From assembly GCF_042651465.1 (NCBI RefSeq), contig NZ_JBHSCZ010000001.1, positions 310,001 to 374,000 on the forward strand: a stretch of DNA of 64,000 bases, in the 5' to 3' direction. The stretch comes from Ferruginibacter yonginensis. Its GTDB lineage: Bacteria; Bacteroidota; Bacteroidia; Chitinophagales; Chitinophagaceae. The notes beneath the pieces are model-generated. The model ran no database searches. It was not told where the DNA came from and saw nothing but the letters and a program-made list of their open reading frames with translations. Both the position numbers and the translations under genes were made by a program. Positions 44,044 through 52,600 of this stretch are shown here, piece after piece (within the stretch, counting starts at the first letter, position 1; every line of letters starts with the position of its first letter).

Positions 44044-45978
44044 ATGTTATTAGGGTTGCAAAATGTTACGTTTGAATTTGGTGCTCGAACTATTGTGGAA
44101 GATGCTACTTGGCATATTCAACCAGGTGAACGTATTGGTTTAATTGGTTACAATGGTACGGGTAAGTCAACCTTATTAAAAGTACTCACTGGTCAGTATT
44201 CTCCAGCTAAAGGAACCGTAGAAAAAGGTAGAGAAACCACTATAGGTTTTTTGAATCAAGATTTACTCGGTTTTGAAACCAACGAAACCATTTTAGATGT
44301 AGCCATGGGCGCATTCGAAAGAGTGAAAGCTATTGAAAAAGAACTCGAAACTGTAGGAGCTGAATTAGAAAAAACTGGTGATGAAAAATTAGCCGAAAAA
44401 TATGCTGATTTGTTGCACGAAATGGATGTATTAGATGGGTACAGCATTCACCACCGTACAGAAGAAATTTTACAAGGCTTAGGTTTTGCCAATGCCGATT
44501 TACACAAGCAATATAAATTGTTTAGTGGTGGTTGGCGCATGAGGGTTTTATTGGCCAAAATGATTTTAATGAACCCCGATGTACTGTTACTCGATGAACC
44601 TACCAACCACTTAGATTTACCTAGTATTGAGTGGTTAGAAAAATACCTATCGCATTACCCGGGAGCTGTAGTAATAGTGAGTCACGATCGTTTTTTCCTC
44701 GACAGAATGGTTAACAAAATTGTAGAATTGTACCAACGTGAACTCCATTTTTACACTGGCAATTATTCTTACTACGAAACAGAAAAAGAAGTAAGAATTG
44801 ATATGCAAAAGAAGGCATACGAAAACCAACAAGATTATATACGCCAACAAGAACGTTTTGTGGAACGCTTTAAAGCCAAAGCTAGTAAAGCAGCCCAAGC
44901 ACAAAGTATTGTAAAGCGGTTAGATAAAATTGAACGTATTGAAGATGTAAACATCGAACGCCCTAATATGAAAATCAACTTTGCCATGGATAAAACGCCG
45001 GGTAAAATTGTAGCTACTTTAAAAAATGTAAGCAAAAGTTTTGGCGATATTAAAATACTCGAAAACACCGGTGCCGAAATTGATAGAGGTGATAAAATTG
45101 CCTTGATTGGTGCCAATGGTAAAGGTAAATCAACCCTTTTGCGGATTGTTGTGGGTACAGAGCAATTTGAAGGCGAAAGAGTATGGGGACATAATGTTGA
45201 CGAATCATTTTATGCACAGCACCAATTAGAAGTGCTCAAAGGCGATAATGATTTAATGGAAGAAATGAAAGAAGCCCGTAGTGGTAAAAATGATTTAGAG
45301 CTGCGTAGCCTGTTAGGTGCTTTTTTATTTAGTGGTGATGCTGTTGAAAAGAAAATTAAAGTATTAAGTGGTGGTGAAAAAGCCAGGGTGGCACTAGCCA
45401 AAACCATTGCCAGTAGGGCCAACTTTTTAATGCTCGATGAACCTACCAACCACTTAGATATTCACTCGGTTAATTTATTAGTGGAGGCTTTAAATAAGTA
45501 TGAGGGTACCATTATTTTAGTGAGCCACGATCGTTATTTTATTAGTAGAATCGCCAATAAAATATGGGAAATTGAAGACCATAAAATTGTAGAGTTTAAA
45601 GGAACTTATGCAGAGTGGGAAGACTGGAAAATTCGCAGAGAAAAAGCAGCACAAGCAGAAAAAGCGTTGCAAAAAGCAGAAGTAAAACAAGAGAAAGTAG
45701 TAGAAGTTAAAAAAGAAAAGAAACCCGAAAACAGGGAAGCCACTAAAGAGTTAGATAAAGCAAAAAAGCAATTTGCTCAGTTAGAAAATAAGATAGCTGA
45801 TTTAGGTAAAAAGAAAGAAGCACTCGAAACTGAACTTGGCGACCCTGCTATTTATGGCGATAAAATAAAATATGCACAGGTAGAAGCTAGTTACAAAACA
45901 GTGCAACAAGATATTACTACGGCTAACAAAGAGTATGAAGTACTTTTTGAGAAGATAATGGAACTTGAAAACGCTTAA
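44044..45978 (+). CDS. ABC-F ribosome-associated ATPase
   Basis: 644 residues with two ABC domains and no membrane segments. Walker A motifs GYNGTGKST (~35-43) and GANGKGKST, signatures LFSGGWRMRV and LSGGEKARV, and Walker B DVLLLDEPTNHLD / LMLDEPTNHLD. The linker between domains (~240-310, very basic, KAYENQQDYIRQQERFVERFKAKASKAAQAQS) is the P-site tRNA interaction motif of ABC-F proteins. A C-terminal coiled coil (~555-640) resembles Uup. It acts on stalled ribosomes; Uup versus EttA-type duty is unresolved. First of three genes with gaps of 2 and 6 bp. Confidence 0.93.
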   Translation: MLLGLQNVTFEFGARTIVEDATWHIQPGERIGLIGYNGTGKSTLLKVLTGQYSPAKGTVEKGRETTIGFLNQDLLGFETNETILDVAMGAFERVKAIEKELETVGAELEKTGDEKLAEKYADLLHEMDVLDGYSIHHRTEEILQGLGFANADLHKQYKLFSGGWRMRVLLAKMILMNPDVLLLDEPTNHLDLPSIEWLEKYLSHYPGAVVIVSHDRFFLDRMVNKIVELYQRELHFYTGNYSYYETEKEVRIDMQKKAYENQQDYIRQQERFVERFKAKASKAAQAQSIVKRLDKIERIEDVNIERPNMKINFAMDKTPGKIVATLKNVSKSFGDIKILENTGAEIDRGDKIALIGANGKGKSTLLRIVVGTEQFEGERVWGHNVDESFYAQHQLEVLKGDNDLMEEMKEARSGKNDLELRSLLGAFLFSGDAVEKKIKVLSGGEKARVALAKTIASRANFLMLDEPTNHLDIHSVNLLVEALNKYEGTIILVSHDRYFISRIANKIWEIEDHKIVEFKGTYAEWEDWKIRREKAAQAEKALQKAEVKQEKVVEVKKEKKPENREATKELDKAKKQFAQLENKIADLGKKKEALETELGDPAIYGDKIKYAQVEASYKTVQQDITTANKEYEVLFEKIMELENA

Positions 45979-45980
45979 TA

Positions 45981-46772
45981 ATGAGTACAACAAACATTGC
46001 TATTATTGGTGGTGGTAATTTAGGTACGGCTATTGCCAATGGCTTATTACAAAGTTCATTTTGCGATGCAACTGCCATTACCATTACCAAACGTAACACT
46101 ACTACCCTCACTCGTTTACAACAGAAAGGTATACATGTTACCAGCGATAATGTAGCGGCTGTAAAAAATAGTAACGTTATCATTATTGCGGTAAAGCCTT
46201 TTCAAATAAAAGATATTTTACAAGAAATTCAATCTGCATTAACAGCCCAACATTTATTAATTTCAGTTGTTACGGGTGTAAGCATTGCAGATATGAACGA
46301 AATGTTGCAACATCCTATGGCTATTGTGAGGGCTATGCCTAATACAGCCATTGCCATACAACAAAGCATTACTTGTATTACAACACAACATACTACCACG
46401 GAGCAAAATGAATGGGTAATTCATTTGTTCAATCAATTAGGCAAAACTGTATTAATTGAAGAAAAACTCATGAATGCCGCTACCGTATTGGGTGCCTGTG
46501 GTACGGCTTTCGCTATGCGTTACATACGAGCCAACATACAAGGTGGTATTGAAATTGGTTTTGACGCCGCTACAGCAAGTTTAATTGCAGCCCAAACTGT
46601 AAAAGGTGCGGCTGAGTTATTGTTAACAACACAAACACACCCCGAGCAAGAAATTGATAAAGTAACAACACCTAAAGGTTGTACCATTGCTGGTTTAAAT
46701 GAAATGGAGCACCAAGGTTTTAGCTCATCTATGATCAAAGGCATTGCAGCCAGTTTTCATAAAATTGGTTAA
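45981..46772 (+). CDS. proC: Pyrroline-5-carboxylate reductase
   Basis: 263 residues, making proline from pyrroline-5-carboxylate with NAD(P)H. N-terminal GGGNLGTAIANGL (9-21), IIIAVKPFQIKDIL, RAMPNTA and the late signature VTTPKGCTIAGLNEMEHQGF are all typical. It follows the ABC-F gene by 2 bp. Confidence 0.95.
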   Translation: MSTTNIAIIGGGNLGTAIANGLLQSSFCDATAITITKRNTTTLTRLQQKGIHVTSDNVAAVKNSNVIIIAVKPFQIKDILQEIQSALTAQHLLISVVTGVSIADMNEMLQHPMAIVRAMPNTAIAIQQSITCITTQHTTTEQNEWVIHLFNQLGKTVLIEEKLMNAATVLGACGTAFAMRYIRANIQGGIEIGFDAATASLIAAQTVKGAAELLLTTQTHPEQEIDKVTTPKGCTIAGLNEMEHQGFSSSMIKGIAASFHKIG

Positions 46773-46778
46773 ATAAAT

Positions 46779-47549
46779 ATGATAACCACTACTACCATTC
46801 TATTATTGTGTGTAGCGGCTTTTATGGCTGGTTTTGTTGATGCTATTGTAGGTGGTGGCGGTTTAATACAAACGCCAATGGGCTTAATATTAATGCCGCA
46901 ATTACCCGTTTCAACCGTTATTGGTTCATTAAAAATACCTGCTATTAGCGGCACCAGTTTTGCCGCTTACCAATACTATCAAAAAGTACAATTAAATACA
47001 AAACTATTGTTGCTGATGATGCTGTTGGCGCTGTGTGCTGCCTTTGCTGGTTCTACCTTATTAACCTTGGTGCACAATGAGTTTATGAAACCAGTATTGT
47101 TAATCGTACTCGTTTTTGTAGCCATATATACTTACACTAAAAAGAATTTCGGACAACAAGTAATTAAAAACCACAGTTTACAACAACGAAACACCTATGC
47201 TATTTTAATAAGTATTGTAATGGGGTTTTATGACGGCTTTATTGGACCAGGTACAGGTAGTTTTTTAGTATTGGCCTTTATCAGCATCATGGGTTTCGAT
47301 TTTTTACATGCATCTGCACATGCCAAAATGGTGAACTTAGCTACCAATTTTGGGTCTATTTGTTTGTTTATTTTAAAAGGACAAATTATCTGGAAAATAG
47401 CGCTTCCTATGGCAGCTTGTAATGCTGTAGGTGGTGCTTTGGGTGCAAAACTAGCCATCAACAAAGGCAATCAGTTCATCCGTATCATTTTTTTAATAGT
47501 AGTATTAGCCACACTCCTACGCTTTGCATATGATGTATTCATAAAATAA
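46779..47549 (+). CDS. TauE/SafE-family membrane permease
   Basis: 256 residues with about eight transmembrane helices. Both family repeats are visible: FMAGFVDAIVGGGGLIQTP near the N-terminus and GFYDGFIGPGTGSFLVLAF in the middle. The family exports sulfite, taurine-derived anions or other organosulfur compounds; the substrate here is not known. Ends the ABC-F-proC operon (6-bp gap). Confidence 0.92.
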   Translation: MITTTTILLLCVAAFMAGFVDAIVGGGGLIQTPMGLILMPQLPVSTVIGSLKIPAISGTSFAAYQYYQKVQLNTKLLLLMMLLALCAAFAGSTLLTLVHNEFMKPVLLIVLVFVAIYTYTKKNFGQQVIKNHSLQQRNTYAILISIVMGFYDGFIGPGTGSFLVLAFISIMGFDFLHASAHAKMVNLATNFGSICLFILKGQIIWKIALPMAACNAVGGALGAKLAINKGNQFIRIIFLIVVLATLLRFAYDVFIK

Positions 47550-47624
47550 AACTAAAATATTATTGTTTAAACATTAAAATAGGCAACTTTGCATTTTAAA
47601 TGATCAAAAAATCTTTCTAAAAGC

Positions 47625-48269
47625 ATGAAAAAAATATTATTTGCAGTAGCTATTATCGCTATTACGCAGTTAGCTGTTGCACAAAATACCAACGAATTAG
47701 CCAACAAAATAGCACAAGCATATGGCTTAAGCAATTTCAGCAAAGCATCCAATCTGTCTTTTACTTTTAATGTAAGCAGAGAAAATAATACCACTTCAAG
47801 AAGTTGGTATTGGGATATTACAACCAATACCGTTACCATGAAAACAGCTAAAGAAGCTGTAACCTATAAGAGAGATACTATTACAACTGCTGCTATGAAA
47901 AGCGTTGACCAACGTTTTATCAATGATCAATATTGGTTACTATTTCCTTACCATTTGGTGTGGGATGCTGGTACTACCATTACAACCAAAGAAAACGTGG
48001 AAGCACCTATCAGTAAAAAAATGATGACCATGTTAACCATTCAATACAATAATGTAGATGGGTATACACCTGGCGATGCATACGATTTATTTGTAGATGC
48101 TAATAATGTGGTTACCGAATGGAACTTCAGAAAAGGCGGCGCTGCTACGCCATCTTTAAGCACCACATGGATGGATAACAAAACATTTAAAGGCATCGTT
48201 ATACCAATGGATCATACTACTGCTGATGAAAAATTTAGGTTGTTTTTTACAGATGTATCTGTAAACTAA
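47625..48269 (+). CDS. Exported hypothetical protein
   Basis: 214 residues with a signal peptide (KKILFAVAIIAITQLAVAQ). The mature part begins NELANKIAQAYGLSNFSKASNLSFTFNV, then a beta-rich stretch with SRSWYWDITTNTVTM and YWLLFPYHLVWDAG; no cysteines. It looks like a lipoprotein-localisation-like (LolA/DUF6503-type) periplasmic fold, but that is only a guess from the pattern. Own terminator follows. Confidence 0.78.
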   Translation: MKKILFAVAIIAITQLAVAQNTNELANKIAQAYGLSNFSKASNLSFTFNVSRENNTTSRSWYWDITTNTVTMKTAKEAVTYKRDTITTAAMKSVDQRFINDQYWLLFPYHLVWDAGTTITTKENVEAPISKKMMTMLTIQYNNVDGYTPGDAYDLFVDANNVVTEWNFRKGGAATPSLSTTWMDNKTFKGIVIPMDHTTADEKFRLFFTDVSVN

Positions 48270-48288
48270 ACTAGCTGAAAATATTTAG

Positions 48289-48322
48289 GAAGTCGCTGTT
48301 ATTTAATACAGCGACTTTTTTA
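48289..48322. terminator. Bidirectional terminator
   Basis: Arms AGTCGCTGT (48291-48299) and ACAGCGACT (48308-48316), loop of 8 nt, followed by TTTTTTATTTTTT. Serves the 47625 gene; the minus-strand gene ends inside it at 48320. Confidence 0.88.
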
Positions 48323-48652
48323 TTTTTTAAACATAAAGTAAACTGCCCCTATTAATAATGCAAAACTGATGAGGTATTGCATTTTAAAAGGTTCTTTTAA
48401 ATAAAAAACAGCAAAAAAAGCAAATACAGTAAGTGTAATCACTTCTTGCGTTATTTTTAATTGAAAGCCATTGATACCATTATTAAACCCAAACCTATTG
48501 GCAGGTACCATTAAACAATACTCAAAAAACGCTATACCCCAACTAATTAAAATGGCTTTCCATAAAGGCATTTCGGTATTTTTTAAATTACCGTACCATG
48601 CAAATGTCATAAATATATTGGAGGCTGTTAATAGTAAAATAGTACGTAACAT
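48320..48652 (-). CDS. DMT-family small membrane protein (DUF486)
   Basis: 110 residues, four transmembrane helices: LLTASNIFMTFAWYGNLK, AILISWGIAFFEYCLMVPANRFG, ITQEVITLTVFAFFAVFYL and LISFALLIGAVYFMF. The NRFG and WYGNLK motifs identify DUF486, a half-size relative of drug/metabolite transporters. Transport substrate unknown. 5 bp after the cyclophilin-like gene. Confidence 0.92.
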   Translation of the reverse strand: MLRTILLLTASNIFMTFAWYGNLKNTEMPLWKAILISWGIAFFEYCLMVPANRFGFNNGINGFQLKITQEVITLTVFAFFAVFYLKEPFKMQYLISFALLIGAVYFMFKK

Positions 48653-48657
48653 ACAGT

Positions 48658-49221
48658 TTAGTTCAATTTAATATCAGTGATGTTTATTTTTTTGATGAAA
48701 TTTTCACCAGCACTTTTTTGTGCATGAATTTTTCTTACCACATCCATACCATCAACCACCTTGCCAAATGCAGCATAGCCCAAACTATCTTTAGTACCTC
48801 GTTTACCAAAATCTAAACTCGTTTTATCACCTACACATATAAAAAATTCAGTGCTAGCACTACCAGCGGCTAAACGAGCCATTGATAAAGTACCACTTGT
48901 ATGCGATAAACCTGTTTGTTGGGTGCTCTCATGAGGTACACTTGCTGCGGTAACTAGTTGTGGCCATACGCCACCTTGTATAATGCCCGTATTATAATCA
49001 GTAGGCATGTCATCATCTTTTAAAACCCTATAAAACGTACTATTTTTATAATGCGATAATTGTATGTTTCGTATAAATGCTGCCACGGTTTGTGGTGCTT
49101 TATCTTCATACAATTCAGCTTCAATATCACCATAATTGGTCACAATTAAAATATGTGGATGTGTATGCTTTTTATGACAAGCCATTAAAAATAACATCAA
49201 ACAAAAAATCATCCAGCGCAT
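48658..49221 (-). CDS. Cyclophilin-type peptidyl-prolyl isomerase lipoprotein
   Basis: ~187 residues. Start at 49221 gives a lipoprotein signal (MRWMIFCLMLFLMACHKK, Cys ~15). The isomerase domain follows: TNYGDIEAELYEDKAPQTVAAF, FYRVLKDDD, IIQGG, GTLSMARLAAGSASTEFFIC and AAFGKVVDGMDVV. The usual catalytic Arg in the FHR motif appears as FYR. It would assist protein folding in the periplasm. Confidence 0.9.
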   Translation of the reverse strand: MRWMIFCLMLFLMACHKKHTHPHILIVTNYGDIEAELYEDKAPQTVAAFIRNIQLSHYKNSTFYRVLKDDDMPTDYNTGIIQGGVWPQLVTAASVPHESTQQTGLSHTSGTLSMARLAAGSASTEFFICVGDKTSLDFGKRGTKDSLGYAAFGKVVDGMDVVRKIHAQKSAGENFIKKINITDIKLN

Positions 49222-49310
49222 AAACGAATGTATTAGTGGCAACAAATATAATTCGTTACACTTTTAAAACTAGTTTTGTTAAAAGGAAGTTGATTCATGA
49301 AACCCCTACC

Positions 49311-49826
49311 ATGCCATCTATAAAAAATGTACATATGTTGGTATTGTTGTTAGATGATGCTGCACAATCAGTTGTTCAAACGCTGCGTCAACAGTATTAT
49401 CCAACGTATGCTAGCAAAATGCCAGCGCACCTTACATTGATACATACTTTACCTGTTGAGGTGGCGCTGTTTCATAAAACGTTGCAGGCCATTGCAGCAG
49501 CTCAACCAATATTTTCAGTAAGCATCAATGAAATAATACCCTTTAAACAGGGCAATGCTATAAGTGTTACGTCGAATCAATTAATGTTACTGCATCAAAA
49601 TATGGTAAAAAGTTTGCTACCACATTTGCGTAAAAAAGACCAACTACCTTATCAACCTCATATTACCATTCAACAAAAAGTAACAGCTTGGAAAGCCCAT
49701 ACAACCAATATATTGTTACAGCAACAATGGGTTGCTATCGCTGCAAATGCAGTAGCAATGCAACTATTACGACACACAAATGAAGGCTTAAAGTTGATAC
49801 ATACGTATCATTTTAAACAAACTTAA
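49311..49826 (+). CDS. 2'-5' RNA ligase / 2H phosphoesterase family protein
   Basis: 171 residues. Two HxT motifs of the 2H phosphoesterase fold: HLT (40-42) and HIT (117-119), separated as in LigT/ThpR-like enzymes, which act on 2',3'-cyclic phosphates or 2'-5' linkages. The start at 49311 is preferred (MPSIKNVHMLVLLLD); an earlier GTG at 49236 would overlap the divergent lipoprotein gene's leader. An AGGAAG sequence ~18 bp upstream is only loosely placed as an RBS. Confidence 0.84.
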   Translation: MPSIKNVHMLVLLLDDAAQSVVQTLRQQYYPTYASKMPAHLTLIHTLPVEVALFHKTLQAIAAAQPIFSVSINEIIPFKQGNAISVTSNQLMLLHQNMVKSLLPHLRKKDQLPYQPHITIQQKVTAWKAHTTNILLQQQWVAIAANAVAMQLLRHTNEGLKLIHTYHFKQT

Positions 49827-49829
49827 ATT

Positions 49830-49864
49830 AAAGCAGCGTACTTTTTTAGGGTACGCTGCTTTGT
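49830..49864 (+). terminator. Terminator after the RNA-ligase-like gene
   Basis: Arms AAAGCAGCGTAC and GTACGCTGCTTT around a 9-nt T-rich loop, directly after the stop. The remaining gap to 50103 is AT-rich and shows no further element I can name. Confidence 0.75.
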
Positions 49865-50102
49865 CTATAATTGACTACATCTAAAAAAATACAGGTCAAA
49901 AAAACATTACATAAAATTGATGTTTATTTATTGTATTTATTTGTAAACGGTGCAAATAATGTTACATAAATCACACATATTAGTAACTTAATATAATTTT
50001 ATAATTATACTTAATTCGTTAAATTTATTTATGTTAATAGCAATCAAAGTGTTAGCAGTAATAGCACGAGACCCCGATAGACCTTAAACATTGACAAAAT
50101 AC

Positions 50103-50681
50103 ATGGAACAAATTAGACAAGTAATGAAAGAAATGATTAAGGTCTCGGAAGATGAGTTAAACGACTTCCTTAATCAAACCGTTACCAAAACTTTTAAAAG
50201 ACAGGAAATTTTAAGCCGACCAAATACAGTTCCTAATGATATATACTTCATCAATAAAGGAATTATCAGAATATCTGTCACTGACAACGAAGGAGTTGAA
50301 CATACCATACATTTTGCATTAGAAAATCAATTTATTGCCGATTATTCAAACTTTATTCAAAAACAGCGTTCTATTTATACTTTACAGACTTTGGAAGAAA
50401 CTGAAGTAATTATTTTGCCTCGTGCTACAATTGAATGGGGTTACAAATACCTAACGGAAGGACAAAAAATGGGGCGACTTATTGCCGAGTATTATTTTAT
50501 TTATCAAGACGACCGTATCAAAAATCTTTATGTAAGAACACCAAAAGAACGGTATGATAGTATCACAGAAGTTTTTCCAAACATTCATAACCGAGTGCCA
50601 CAACATATGATTGCCTCTTACTTGGGAATTACACCCATACATTTGAGCAGACTTAAAAAATCTGTTTCGGAAAAAATATAA
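50103..50681 (+). CDS. Crp/Fnr-family transcriptional regulator
   Basis: 192 residues. N-terminal cyclic-nucleotide-binding-like beta-barrel (FKRQEILSRPNTVPNDIYFINKGIIRISV ... FALENQFIADYSNFIQKQRSIYTLQTLEETEVIILP) and a C-terminal HTH (VPQHMIASYLGITPIHLSRLKK). The phosphate-binding Arg of true cAMP-binding Crp is not present, so it probably senses another signal or none. ATG at 50103 chosen over a TTG at 50091. Followed by two small enzymes in the same direction, likely its targets. Confidence 0.9.
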   Translation: MEQIRQVMKEMIKVSEDELNDFLNQTVTKTFKRQEILSRPNTVPNDIYFINKGIIRISVTDNEGVEHTIHFALENQFIADYSNFIQKQRSIYTLQTLEETEVIILPRATIEWGYKYLTEGQKMGRLIAEYYFIYQDDRIKNLYVRTPKERYDSITEVFPNIHNRVPQHMIASYLGITPIHLSRLKKSVSEKI

Positions 50682-50747
50682 ACATTTGTTATCGTTTAGC
50701 ACCTATTAAACTGCTGACTTTTGTATTATAATTTAAAGAAAATTGTA

Positions 50748-51290
50748 ATGACAAAATTCATTTTCACTTTGTTGATTATCATCACTTCGTTACCTGTTTT
50801 AGCACAGCAAAGTAATTCAGAAAAAATTAATTGGCCAGCCAATTATGAGCCTTCAAAAAGTAAATTCTATGTTCACAACGAGATAGATATAAATGCCAAA
50901 CCTGAAATTGTTTGGGCTTATCTAATTGATGCTTTAAAGTGGCAATCTTGGTACAAAGGAGCTAAAAATGTTTCTTTTGTTGAACCAACTGATACAGTTC
51001 TAAATTCAAAATCAAAATTCAAATGGGAAACTATGGGTTTGAAATTTCAATCTACTATTAAGGAATTTGAACCTAACAGGCTTTTGGCTTGGGAAAGTAA
51101 AAAGAAAAGTATTCAAGGCTACCACGTTTGGCTAATTGTTGCTACTGAAAAGGGTTGTAAAGTTATCACAGATGAAAGCCAAAACGGTTGGCTTACCTTT
51201 TTTGAAAAGACTTTTCAAGGAAAAAAACTACAAAAGCTACACGATATTTGGCTTGCAGAATTGAAAAAGAAATCAGAAAAACAAAACTAA
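50748..51290 (+). CDS. Exported START/SRPBCC-like protein
   Basis: ~180 residues. The start at 50748 gives a signal peptide (TKFIFTLLIIITSLPVLAQ). The rest matches the SRPBCC (polyketide cyclase/START) pattern: VHNEIDINAKPEIVWAYLIDALKWQSWYKGAKNV, FKWETMGLKFQSTIKEFEPNRLLAW and a long C-terminal helix. Such folds bind hydrophobic ligands; most are cytosolic, so an exported form is uncommon. 6 bp before the SDR gene. Confidence 0.84.
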   Translation: MTKFIFTLLIIITSLPVLAQQSNSEKINWPANYEPSKSKFYVHNEIDINAKPEIVWAYLIDALKWQSWYKGAKNVSFVEPTDTVLNSKSKFKWETMGLKFQSTIKEFEPNRLLAWESKKKSIQGYHVWLIVATEKGCKVITDESQNGWLTFFEKTFQGKKLQKLHDIWLAELKKKSEKQN

Positions 51291-51296
51291 ATCAAA

Positions 51297-52076
51297 ATGA
51301 AAGAATACATTTTAATTACAGGAGCAAGTTCAGGTATTGGTTATGAAATGGCAAAACAATTGGCAATTAAAAACTACAATTTGCTTTTAGTGGCAAGAAG
51401 CGAAGATAAATTACAAAAACTTCAACATGAATTACATACTCAATATAAAATTGAAGTAGAATATTTGCTTTACGATTTGTCCGAACCAAATGCTGCACAA
51501 GATTTATATAATCACATCAAACAAAATAATTATTTGGTAACAGGCTTAATTAATAATGCAGGTTTTGGCGATTATGGAAATTTCACTGAAATGCCTTTAA
51601 AAAATGATGAAGAAATGATAGCTGTAAATATTACAGCATTGGTTAGGCTTACAAAGCTTTTTGGTGCTGATATGGCAAAACAAGGGAAAGGAAAAATTAT
51701 GAATGTAGCTTCATTACTTTCATTTTTGCCCTTTCCTTACTATTCAGTCTATTCAGCAACCAAAAGTTTTGTATTAGCTTTTACTGAAACAGTTGCAACC
51801 GAATTGGAAGAAACAGGCGTAATTGTTACAGCACTTTGCCCAGGAACAGTTGAAACACCATTTCATACAAACGCAATGAGAAAGACAAATGCAATGAATA
51901 CCAACAAACCAATGCCAGCAGATGTTGTTGCAAAAGCAGGTGTAGAGCTTTTTATAAACGGAAAAGGCAAAAAAATTGTCGGGTTTTTGAATTGGTTTTT
52001 GAGTAATTTACCAAGAGTAACACCAGACAAAATAATGATGAAAATTAAAAAGAATTTAGCAAGTATTAAACATTGA
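51297..52076 (+). CDS. Short-chain dehydrogenase/reductase
   Basis: 259 residues, classical SDR. Cofactor motif TGASSGIG (7-14), NNAG (~86-89), catalytic Ser ~138 in NVASLLSF and YSVYSATK (Tyr ~154, Lys ~158), then LCPGTVETPF. The family member is of the DltE-type broad-substrate group. Its C-terminus (IVGFLNWFLSNLPR) is amphipathic and may touch membrane. Last gene of the Crp-SRPBCC-SDR cluster. Confidence 0.93.
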   Translation: MKEYILITGASSGIGYEMAKQLAIKNYNLLLVARSEDKLQKLQHELHTQYKIEVEYLLYDLSEPNAAQDLYNHIKQNNYLVTGLINNAGFGDYGNFTEMPLKNDEEMIAVNITALVRLTKLFGADMAKQGKGKIMNVASLLSFLPFPYYSVYSATKSFVLAFTETVATELEETGVIVTALCPGTVETPFHTNAMRKTNAMNTNKPMPADVVAKAGVELFINGKGKKIVGFLNWFLSNLPRVTPDKIMMKIKKNLASIKH

Positions 52077-52142
52077 CGGACAAGCCCACTACCGCTAACA
52101 AGGTATTGCCAAAAGCGGGGCTGACGGAATTCTATTAAACTA

Positions 52143-52190
52143 CTTCGCAGCAACGTCTCTGCTCCTGCAGGACTTTGCGACAATATCTCC
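52143..52190. repeat. Dispersed 48-bp repeat, copy 1
   Basis: CTTCGCAGCAACGTCTCTGC ... CAATATCTCC. The same core (CTTCGCAGCAACGTCTC) is in the 171-bp units at 35335-35676. It has weak inner symmetry (CTGCTCCTGCAG). Confidence 0.82.
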
Positions 52191-52279
52191 ATTAAATTCT
52201 TTAAATACGAAAACTTTTTTTGTGTTGCTTCCTTACAGTACACATCCATTTATTACCGCTCTAAAAAGTATGGAGTTTA

Positions 52280-52326
52280 CTTCGCAGCACCGTCTCTGCT
52301 CCTGCATGACGTTGCGACAATATCTC
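52280..52326. repeat. Dispersed 48-bp repeat, copy 2
   Basis: Same orientation as copy 1, start-to-start distance 137 bp, with a few substitutions (for example CACCGT for CAACGT, GCATGACGTT for GCAGGACTTT) and one base fewer at the end. Confidence 0.82.
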
Positions 52327-52600
52327 TTTTCAAAAAATAGTGATCATGAGTATTGTTCTATTAAAAATTCAATGGAGGCAATTTATTTAGGTATTTACCT
52401 CAATGATGTGCACATCCCAACAATACAAAATCTTATTAATGGTAAACCCATGTATAAAATTGATTGTTTAGCAGGAAATTTAGTGATAAAAAAAATTGAT
52501 TAATTCAAAGTGTAATTTGAGTTATTACAAAACGCTATAGTTTATTATTATAATTTTTTATTTATTTACAAGTATTCGTAAACTATAAAAAATTAATCTC

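Larger units (their letters stand above)
52077..52600. other. 524-bp gene-poor region with hairpin and remnant
   Basis: It begins with an imperfect GC-rich hairpin, AGCCCACTACCGCT (52083-52096) with AGCGGGGCT (52114-52122), far richer in G+C than its surroundings and of the type that ends small mobile gene blocks in Bacteroidota. Two 48-bp repeats follow. A 43-codon frame at 52372-52503 (MEAIYLGIYLNDVHIPT...) has an AT-rich leader but no recognisable family and may be a remnant. Confidence 0.55.

Noticed and set aside
52083..52122. Integron attC site
   Set aside because: The palindrome has no GTTRRRY/RYYYAAC core pair in the right places, and no integrase gene is nearby.
52222..52503. 93-aa gene
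   Set aside because: The first half lies across a dispersed repeat and starts with TTG; at most the last 43 codons could be a peptide or remnant.
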